Source: a virus. Taken from it: a stretch of 64,000 nucleotides of DNA. Shown one piece after another: positions 25,315 through 32,288 of this stretch (positions within the stretch are counted from its first letter, which is position 1; every line of letters starts with the position of its first letter). The stretch spans positions 1 to 64,000 of the IMG/VR virus record IMGVR_UViG_3300021092_000031, one strand, 5' to 3'. A model generated the notes under the pieces. The model did no database searches, had not been told where the DNA came from, and saw nothing but the letters and a program-made list of their open reading frames with translations. A program made the translations under genes and the position numbers.

Positions 25315-26970
25315 CTAGATGGATGATATGACCCGTCTGAATTTTGAAGGAGATGGTTTTTGTTTCACGATGTCTTCCATCCTGACCACCTGTCTGTGGA
25401 AGTCTCTCATGTCCGCCGAAGGACTGTAGGGCTTCCTCAACCCCTCTTCATATCCAGTGGTGTCTGTCATGCCTATCAGAGTATTTATCTTGTCCGTGTT
25501 GTGCTTGTCGTTGCCGTTGAAGTGGAGGATGATCGGCTTGCCTCCTGTTGGTTTTATTTTAACGCATGGTTTTCTATTTCTTAAGCCTTCCACAAAATTA
25601 ACCATCGGCACATTGCAGGTCGATACGACCATATGGCATGCATAATCAAGTTCAACTGAAGCGCCAAGCGTGGCTTGGTTGAGGAACATGCGGTGCCAGG
25701 TGGCCTGATCTGTCCTCCACGACTCCATGAGCTCCTTCTGTCTAGAATACATGTCCTGCATGATCTTCATGTGCCTGATGAAGTCAACCCTCCTGCCCAT
25801 GCAGACACCAGCACAGAGATATTTGTAGTCAATGCCACTGAAGTTGTATGGTGAAGCCCTGAACTTATATGAGAATTCAGGTTCTGGCCAGCAGTTCCCC
25901 TCCGCTGACACAAGGATTTCTTTCCCACATGCCTTTGCATACTTGACCGCAAGGTAGGGATCCTGCGCACAATAGACATCGGAGCAGTCGAGCCACATGA
26001 CCCACTTGTGATCCATCTCCTCAAGTTTCGGGACGATCAGATGGTTCTTCATCTCCTGCATAGTCTTCGGGCATGGTCCGTCAACAACCACGAACTCCCT
26101 GTCGAATCGCTCAACCGATGCACGCAGGCGTCTTGCGGCTTCAAAGCAGCGCTGAGGATCCCCATAGAATGCACCTGTGATTACAGCAAACTCACCCTTG
26201 CCAGCCTTATTCGATGCCTTACCCTTCACCTTGGTGGTCTTCTTCACTGTCGGGCTGGCTTGCGGGGATGCGACAGCAGTTTTGATCGGGTGATAAATCC
26301 CAGGATTCTTGCTGTATTCGCACCTGTGCCACTGCACATTCTTTCCAATTGCTTGGGGAAGCGTCCCCATGCGGGAGCCAATCAGATTCGCGGTGGTGCC
26401 TATCCTCATCTCATTGTTGTAAAGTGGGTGAAGACGCGTATCATCACGAACCCTCTCGGCTATCGCAACCATGCATTCCGGCTTTACGCATATCACCGAG
26501 AACGGAACCAGACCACGCAGCTGATTAGCGAATTCGAGATGCTTATGCTTTTCAAAGAATGTCCAGCCGTCTTGTCCAAATTTCAAAAGATTGGACCCTG
26601 ATATGTCAGATTCTGCCACGGTCTTCGGCATCCACTCGGAGGACGCAATCTGCCACCATGTGTCGTATTCATTGATGCAAATGGCAGAGCTCGATAAAAC
26701 CCTGTCCCTGTTGGCAAGGACATACTTGTATATCAATCCATCACACATCCAATAACTATCCCAGTGGGGGAAGGGCCATTTTCCATGGTCCGCCCTGAAT
26801 GTGCCCTTGAGGAACGAACGACAGTCAGATATGGGCTGTACATTCTCCGAGCCCTCCACGCTGCACAGTTGTTCGAAATTGTTCCTTGTGGCGTCATCGT
26901 CCTTGTGGTATAGGAACAGATGCAAAGGCCTCCATACCGCCTTGGATTTGACTACAATATCTTGACCCAT
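25315..26970 (-). CDS. Two-domain glycosyltransferase, 551 aa
   Basis: The C-terminal ~280 residues match procollagen-type (PLOD-like) galactosyl/glucosyltransferases: FVVVDGPCPKTM, MWLDCSDVYC (metal site), the AGVCMGRR segment, SWRTDQATWHR and a final ILHFNGND. The N-terminal ~220 residues are a second alpha/beta domain with HWDSYWMCDGLIYKYVL and SSAICINEYDTWW, likely another transferase module. A charged linker (KKTTKVKGKASNKAGKG) joins the two. Its start overlaps the upstream methyltransferase gene by 19 nt. It probably glycosylates a protein or glycan. Confidence 0.8.
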   Translation of the reverse strand: MGQDIVVKSKAVWRPLHLFLYHKDDDATRNNFEQLCSVEGSENVQPISDCRSFLKGTFRADHGKWPFPHWDSYWMCDGLIYKYVLANRDRVLSSSAICINEYDTWWQIASSEWMPKTVAESDISGSNLLKFGQDGWTFFEKHKHLEFANQLRGLVPFSVICVKPECMVAIAERVRDDTRLHPLYNNEMRIGTTANLIGSRMGTLPQAIGKNVQWHRCEYSKNPGIYHPIKTAVASPQASPTVKKTTKVKGKASNKAGKGEFAVITGAFYGDPQRCFEAARRLRASVERFDREFVVVDGPCPKTMQEMKNHLIVPKLEEMDHKWVMWLDCSDVYCAQDPYLAVKYAKACGKEILVSAEGNCWPEPEFSYKFRASPYNFSGIDYKYLCAGVCMGRRVDFIRHMKIMQDMYSRQKELMESWRTDQATWHRMFLNQATLGASVELDYACHMVVSTCNVPMVNFVEGLRNRKPCVKIKPTGGKPIILHFNGNDKHNTDKINTLIGMTDTTGYEEGLRKPYSPSADMRDFHRQVVRMEDIVKQKPSPSKFRRVISSI

Positions 26971-27506
26971 GATGTGTCCTGAAATGCCATATCAGGCTTG
27001 CCGACTATTTCTACAACCGCCCTCTCGACGCCTTTCAGCCTTTCGAGACCAGAGCCGAAATCGTGCCCACCGATGGCGAGACGCGCACGGGGTAACCAGG
27101 TGAGCAGGTCTTGCTTGACGGCCTCGTATGTGTGGCATCCATCTATGTAGACCACATGGATTTTCTTAAACTCAGGATAGTCAATGAAGTCCTCTGAAAC
27201 CCCTTTGTATTTTACTATGTGGGAGAATGGTGCCACGGCGCTGTCGAAAGACTCCTCAACCTTGGACATGTCTGAGAAACTAGTCGGATCGGTGGAGTCA
27301 AAGCCGGTCTTCCATGGGTCTATGCACCGAATCACCGCCCTGGGAAAACACTCGCGAAGTATTCTGGTTCCCTCCCCCATGTAGCATCCGATCTCAACCA
27401 CAGACTTCACATCGTGCGAAACTTTTTTGTTGACATATCTACAGAAGTCCCTCAGTCCATCCGAGTATGACTTCCACTCCCTCATCTTGAACGTTCCGTC
27501 CGACAT
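26952..27506 (-). CDS. Class I SAM methyltransferase, 184 aa
   Basis: Motif I is SVVEIGCYMGEGTRIL, followed by CIDPW and VVYIDGCHTYEAVKQDLL and by LAIGGHDFG, a layout of the Methyltransferase_24 family that often methylates sugars. It opens the minus-strand string of three sugar/methyl genes and lies just downstream of a strong terminator for the genes above it. The substrate is probably an O- or N-position on the island's glycan. Confidence 0.82.
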   Translation of the reverse strand: MSDGTFKMREWKSYSDGLRDFCRYVNKKVSHDVKSVVEIGCYMGEGTRILRECFPRAVIRCIDPWKTGFDSTDPTSFSDMSKVEESFDSAVAPFSHIVKYKGVSEDFIDYPEFKKIHVVYIDGCHTYEAVKQDLLTWLPRARLAIGGHDFGSGLERLKGVERAVVEIVGKPDMAFQDTSWVKIL

Positions 27507-27531
27507 GCTTTTTTATCGTCTATAAAAGAAA

Positions 27532-27557
27532 GCGGGGGCGTCTTGCGACGCCCCCGC
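27532..27557 (-). terminator. GC-rich terminator
   Basis: An 11-bp perfect stem (GCGGGGGCGTC with its complement) has loop TTGC. On the minus strand it is followed by a T-rich stretch (TTTCTTTTAT). It ends the minus-strand string that includes the small Cys-rich membrane protein at 27583. Confidence 0.9.
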
Positions 27558-27582
27558 AGGATCGTTTCATAAGAAACAATTG

Positions 27583-27735
27583 TCAGCCAGTAACATTTTT
27601 GATGGCGGCCAAAATGACCTTAACACCTTCCAGCGTGAAGGGCAGGACGGCGAGACCGAAGAACCAGTGAACGGGGTTCTTCCAGCAGAAGCCACCCATT
27701 GGGCACTTGACGGGGCATGAGTTCTTGTTGTCCAT
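27583..27735 (-). CDS. Small Cys-rich membrane protein, 50 aa
   Basis: The minus-strand ORF starts at 27735. It begins MDNKNSCPVKCPMGGFCWKN, with four Cys, and continues into a hydrophobic helix (HWFFGLAVLPFTLEGVKVIL). A terminator follows it and a beta-barrel-like gene precedes it. It is probably a one-pass membrane protein whose Cys cluster could bind metal. No family is recognised. The upstream sequence is purine-rich without a clear ribosome binding site. Confidence 0.65.
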   Translation of the reverse strand: MDNKNSCPVKCPMGGFCWKNPVHWFFGLAVLPFTLEGVKVILAAIKNVTG

Positions 27736-27764
27736 TTTCTTTTCTCTCTTTCTTGAAGATTTTT

Positions 27765-28526
27765 TTAGAACTTGACATTCAAACCAAACCTGACCACGAG
27801 GTCAAGATCGTTGGCACTACTCTCCTCGAATGGAATGTCACACGCGAAGTCAAAAGAAGCGTTGTTGCACATGTCCCATTTTAGGCCCGGCCCGATTGTG
27901 TTCAGACTAGAGCCGCTGTCTAGGTACCAGAAGTTGTAGTTGGCGGCCACGCTGAGATCCTTGATGATCTCATAGTTGAGCGAGGCATCGACATCCAGCA
28001 CATTATAGGTGATAAATCCACCAAAGATGGGTAGGTAGTCTCCATTTGTATTCCACTCCCAACTTGCGCCAGTGGAGTAGGTCAGCTTCTCAATCGGCGT
28101 CTTGCCACCAATGCCCGCATTGAGGACGGGGTTGACGCCACTGCCACCGAAGCCTGCAGAGGATGTAGGGAGCATCAGGTTCAGCCCGAGATCGACGGAG
28201 TCAATAAAAGACACAGGAGACGTCAGCAACTCATACTGCGCCCCCAAGGTGAGCATCCCTGCGCCAGTACTTCCATCTGTGTACACTGGCAGGATCAGGT
28301 GGAGGTCAAGCTTGTCGCTAAAATTATAGTCAACCCTCTGCAGGAACTGGGTGACATTGCCCGTGTTCAGGTTGTAGAAATTGATATTTTCGCTGAAGCC
28401 GAAATTGCTAAGTGAGAGGGCATCCACCCCACCTCCTGTCTGGACTGGTGCCTGGGGCTGCTGGGCACCAAAAACAACCGAAGTTGCTGTCAATACCGTT
28501 ACCAAACTAAAAATACACTTCTTCAT
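27765..28526 (-). CDS. Secreted beta-barrel-like protein, 253 aa
   Basis: A clear signal peptide (MKKCIFSLVTVLTATSVVFG, then AQ) is followed by repeated amphipathic strands (VDYNFSDKLDLHLILPVY; LGAQYELL; LDVDASLNYEIIKDLSVAAN). The last residue is Phe (NVKF), typical of outer membrane beta-barrels. AAAGGAG lies 6 nt before the start. This points to a Gram-negative host and to insertion in its outer membrane, perhaps to change surface properties during infection. No family could be named. Confidence 0.8.
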   Translation of the reverse strand: MKKCIFSLVTVLTATSVVFGAQQPQAPVQTGGGVDALSLSNFGFSENINFYNLNTGNVTQFLQRVDYNFSDKLDLHLILPVYTDGSTGAGMLTLGAQYELLTSPVSFIDSVDLGLNLMLPTSSAGFGGSGVNPVLNAGIGGKTPIEKLTYSTGASWEWNTNGDYLPIFGGFITYNVLDVDASLNYEIIKDLSVAANYNFWYLDSGSSLNTIGPGLKWDMCNNASFDFACDIPFEESSANDLDLVVRFGLNVKF

Positions 28527-28599
28527 GCTTTCTCCTTTGTTGAGGTTTGTAACCCTATTTGTTATTCATGTGAAAAAGGGTTGGAATGAATCATTAGCA

Positions 28600-29487
28600 T
28601 TATACGCCCATAGATCCTCTGCGCACCAAACCAAGCCCCGACATCTTGACCTCCCATTCTGAAGCCTCCCGCCGATTCGAGGTCTGGATGGGCTGACCAT
28701 TTTTGATGGCTTCAACCTCGAGAGCAGTCAGGTGTACTGAGTGTAAGCTGTAGTCCTCAAAAGCTTTACATGCAATTGGGAAGAATGGCTTGATCAACCC
28801 ATACATGGCATCTGCGTACACCCTGATCTCCATCTGTGCATGGGGATCCATGCGGAGGTGTAAAAAATGAAAAATATTGTGAAGATCACATTTCCAATAC
28901 CATTCTGTGTAGGCGTTCACGGGCAGGATGATCCTGGCGAGTTCCCTGGCCACGCCGCCATTTATTGCCTCCATGTACTTTGAATATGATTCAGATGATA
29001 TGGAGTCACAGGATTCTATGAATGATTCAACTGCCTCAGGAGGAAGACTGTCCCCCCTGCCCTGCTTGTTGGTGGCACTCTGCTGCTTTACCGCGTCGCC
29101 ACCTGGAGTGTAAAACTGGTCAGGAACCACCGAGTAGCGTGCTGAGTACTCGTTCACGTTCGCGGTACGGTGGCGGATCCACTGGCGGGCCACAAAGATC
29201 GGCATCCTGATGTGAAACTTGACCTCGCAGAATTCAAACGGGGTGGTGTGCCTGTGCCGCATCAGGTAGCGGATCAGCCCCTCATCCTCGTTTATTTTCT
29301 TGGTGCCGTGCCCGTAGCTGGTTCTTGCAGCTTGGGCTATGGCGTAATCTGCAGTCTTTCCTTCAGGAACCAGCCTTGGCATCAGGTCAACGAGCGCCAC
29401 AAAACCATGGTCAAAAATCTGTTCCTCGATTCTTGATCTGCCGCCCATGATGTCAACAAGTTTTTCATCTTCATGCGTGTGCATCAC
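28600..29487 (-). CDS. thyX: Flavin-dependent thymidylate synthase ThyX, 295 aa
   Basis: It makes dTMP from dUMP with FAD and methylene-tetrahydrofolate. The signature RHRTANVNEYSARYS is present at about 105-119 (pattern RHRx7S). Further family segments are RHRHTTPFEFCEVKFHIRMP and, near the end, LHNIFHFLHLRMDPHAQMEIR. The length is normal. With the dUTPase and class II ribonucleotide reductase in this window it forms a phage nucleotide set. Confidence 0.95.
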   Translation of the reverse strand: MMHTHEDEKLVDIMGGRSRIEEQIFDHGFVALVDLMPRLVPEGKTADYAIAQAARTSYGHGTKKINEDEGLIRYLMRHRHTTPFEFCEVKFHIRMPIFVARQWIRHRTANVNEYSARYSVVPDQFYTPGGDAVKQQSATNKQGRGDSLPPEAVESFIESCDSISSESYSKYMEAINGGVARELARIILPVNAYTEWYWKCDLHNIFHFLHLRMDPHAQMEIRVYADAMYGLIKPFFPIACKAFEDYSLHSVHLTALEVEAIKNGQPIQTSNRREASEWEVKMSGLGLVRRGSMGV

Positions 29488-29502
29488 AAGGCAATCTTAC
29501 GC

Positions 29503-30039
29503 TCAGCCCTCGAGCCCATCTTCCATCAACTTCCTCATGTGCATGGCATTCATGTAGGCATCCTCAACGGCAGAATGTGGAAGATTGCCGCGCTCGTCAG
29601 AAAGCCGATTGGACAGAGACCTCCTGAAGCCCTTGTGCAGGTCATGAAGGTTTCTTGGGGAATGTCCAAAAGGATTTTGACCCACATATTTGTGAAAATA
29701 AAAGTCAACAAAAGACCAGTCGAATCCGTTGTCGCTGACAAAAATGGGCGAGCTGTCATGGGAGTTTTCAGATATCCACCTGTTGAAGGACTCCATGGCG
29801 GATTTGGGATCTTCAAACCCCATGGTCTGTTCCCTCGTGAAACCTGAAATGGCAAGTGAGCGCGGGTTGAAGGTGTCTTTATCTGGGCGTATTTTGACAG
29901 AAAATCTCTTGGACGGATCGTCTACGGCAACGCAACCCAATTCAATCATCGATCCAACAGCTGGAGATGGACCGTCAGCCTCAATGTCAACTGAAAAATA
30001 TTTGACAGGTCTTGAATAATTTGCCCTTATGTGGAGCAT
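29503..30039 (-). CDS. DEDDh 3'-5' exonuclease, 178 aa
   Basis: Exo I is YFSVDIEADGPSP (Asp and Glu), Exo II is the VSDNGFDWSFVDFYF segment, and Exo III is LPHSAVEDAYMNAM (His and Asp). This is the DnaQ/oligoribonuclease-like fold. The protein is short and free-standing, so it may trim nucleic acid or degrade small fragments for nucleotide reuse. It is the first gene of a minus-strand pair with ThyX and diverges from the large plus-strand gene at 30.1 kb. Confidence 0.85.
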   Translation of the reverse strand: MLHIRANYSRPVKYFSVDIEADGPSPAVGSMIELGCVAVDDPSKRFSVKIRPDKDTFNPRSLAISGFTREQTMGFEDPKSAMESFNRWISENSHDSSPIFVSDNGFDWSFVDFYFHKYVGQNPFGHSPRNLHDLHKGFRRSLSNRLSDERGNLPHSAVEDAYMNAMHMRKLMEDGLEG

Positions 30040-30119
30040 ATCATGAATTTCACGGGGCAGGGAATAGATCCTCTTGGCGGAAATAACACATTGTGATAAA
30101 AATACGCAGTCAAAATATT

Positions 30120-32213
30120 ATGATGCAGAAAGAAGCTTTTGCGGCGCTTTGGCCACTCGTCAGGGCTTCCCTTCCATATCTTGCCAGGGGGGCAACTGAA
30201 TTGACAAAAGCGTATGTCGTTGAAAAAATGATACGATTCATGACAAATTTGGTGAAGAAGAAGGGTGCAGATATGGTTGCTAAAGCCATGCTGCGATCCA
30301 CCAGTAATGGCAAAGATGCCTCTAAATTGCTCAGCGCATATGTGTCTGGCGGTGGTAAGACAACACCAGAAATAAAGCGACTCATGTCGGCATTTAATAA
30401 TTTAGGAGGTGTGCCTGAGACACCCAAGAAATCTTTGTGGTCTTTGACGGGCGGATCTGCAGGAAGTGGCTCGGGAGGAGGATCTTCGGGGTCTAACGCG
30501 CGTTGGAACCCTTCGCCTGAACTCAGGCTTGCTTCCGCCGCATCGACAAGCAGCGCATCCTGGATTCAGGCAGCAAAAGCCGAGGGCATACCTGATGATG
30601 TTATCACAAAAATTGAATCTCTTCCCCTCAAGAACAAATTGTTCTTTTCTAGGGTGATGAAAAATGAGGAGATACCCCTAGACCATTTTGATGCACAAGC
30701 GGCTGCTGTAGAGGAAAGAATAGAACAACTGAAGGTGGGCCTTGTACCCAAGAAGGTTGATGATTACAAGAGCCTTGAGGAAATCTCTGCCGACATGGAC
30801 GGGGTGGAAGAAAAATACAAAAAGAGAATGGGGGGACTAGAACACAAGGTTTTTGACCCCGGAGATCAGATGGAAGTTGTTCGTAGGTTTGCCCTGCCTG
30901 GATTCCCGGCAATGACTGTTTATAGATATAACAATTGGGAAAAACAGCATCATCTCATAGAAAATTCTGATAGATTTTGCATAGGCACCATGAAAAATTT
31001 CGATTGTGCCCATATGCTGCATTCTAGGTATGGCGGAGAAGTGTTCATGTTTGTTCGGGATGGAAAACAGTGGGCACTCATGGCTCCACACAGTACAGAT
31101 GCTGGCTCCTTCACCAACATGTCAAACGTCCCTTTGACGCCATGCGAAAGGGCGATATGCATAATTGCCGTCTATGATCTGGCTGACAAATGGAAAGGAA
31201 CATTGGCAAAGTCGATGTCTGAATGCTCATCAGAAGGCTTTTCGGAAGCCTATAGCTATCTGTCTGCATTGCCGAAAGATCAGGAAAAAGAAATAAAGAA
31301 AGATCTCATGTCGAGGGGCATGTTCTCTCTGCACCTGACGCTGCTGCTTGAAACCCAATCTGGTAGAATACAGGCGACAGAAAGCAACAAAGAGATAATA
31401 GAAGAGGCAAAACAACTTATATCAGAAGGCAAGTTTCAGTGGGCTGTAGCCCTGAAACCTGTGGTGTACGAAGTGGCGTCTGAAAATGGGGCAAGTGTGG
31501 CCATAGATGCTCTCAAGCTTGCAATTAATTCTGTCCGTCAAGCGGCAGTGCAAAATTTCAAACGAGCCTTGTTCCAGGGAATTAACATCCCAAAACACAC
31601 AGAACCTCAAACCCAGCAGCAGAAGCAGTTTCTGGTAGATACATTTGCTCCGTGGGAGGACCTCAAGCGGACGCTCGAATCTCCTGAGTGGAGGCCGCAG
31701 ATAATTATGGCTGCATCAAAGGCTCCGTATGCTAAATTCATTTCTTTTTTAACAGCCGTCGCATCATATGACAAGACAATGCTTCAGGATTACAACATAG
31801 ATACAGCTCTTGAAAAGCTGTCGAATGATTTGAAGGAATTGATGCCATATGTCATCGCGCACGAAAAAAACCAACAGGGCAAAAATGCTCTGGATTATGT
31901 CTTTGGCACAGGTAATCCACATGCAATACAGACTGTATACGAAAGACAGTTCAGGGGAGGAAATCTGCACAGGCAGACACAGGGTCAGGGTCTCCGTTGG
32001 GCACAGATGGAGGCACACATAGTGGATATGGTGCTGTCTGGATCAGACCTGAGTGGGATACGAAAGATGCTCGTACCATATCTCCACGCAGTGGAGAAAC
32101 CCGAAGATCGCCTCGCCCTGATGGCTCAGGTAATTAAGGATTCTGCTCCTGAAAAGGCTGAAGACATGATACAGAGACTCGAACGTGCCGCCGGTAAGAA
32201 GGTCAGGTCGTAA
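30120..32213 (+). CDS. Large uncharacterised protein, 697 aa
   Basis: I start at ATG 30120; a GTG at 30093 would add nine residues, and neither has a clear ribosome binding site. The N-terminus is helical (QKEAFAALWPLVRASLPYLA) and leads into a Gly/Ser linker (GSAGSGSGGGSSGS). A charged middle follows, then a compact segment near 260-360 (MTVYRYNNWEKQHHLI; NFDCAHMLHSRYGG) and a long helical C-terminal half. A tag-like SWIQAAKAEG follows the linker. No domain is recognised. A virion or assembly role is a guess based on size and neighbours. Confidence 0.8.
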   Translation: MMQKEAFAALWPLVRASLPYLARGATELTKAYVVEKMIRFMTNLVKKKGADMVAKAMLRSTSNGKDASKLLSAYVSGGGKTTPEIKRLMSAFNNLGGVPETPKKSLWSLTGGSAGSGSGGGSSGSNARWNPSPELRLASAASTSSASWIQAAKAEGIPDDVITKIESLPLKNKLFFSRVMKNEEIPLDHFDAQAAAVEERIEQLKVGLVPKKVDDYKSLEEISADMDGVEEKYKKRMGGLEHKVFDPGDQMEVVRRFALPGFPAMTVYRYNNWEKQHHLIENSDRFCIGTMKNFDCAHMLHSRYGGEVFMFVRDGKQWALMAPHSTDAGSFTNMSNVPLTPCERAICIIAVYDLADKWKGTLAKSMSECSSEGFSEAYSYLSALPKDQEKEIKKDLMSRGMFSLHLTLLLETQSGRIQATESNKEIIEEAKQLISEGKFQWAVALKPVVYEVASENGASVAIDALKLAINSVRQAAVQNFKRALFQGINIPKHTEPQTQQQKQFLVDTFAPWEDLKRTLESPEWRPQIIMAASKAPYAKFISFLTAVASYDKTMLQDYNIDTALEKLSNDLKELMPYVIAHEKNQQGKNALDYVFGTGNPHAIQTVYERQFRGGNLHRQTQGQGLRWAQMEAHIVDMVLSGSDLSGIRKMLVPYLHAVEKPEDRLALMAQVIKDSAPEKAEDMIQRLERAAGKKVRS

Positions 32214-32288
32214 GATTGATCTTGTGGCAACTTTTTTAGGGAGGACCTGTTTAGGTACTCCGAAAAGTTTATGCTGGAGGATCGTCTC

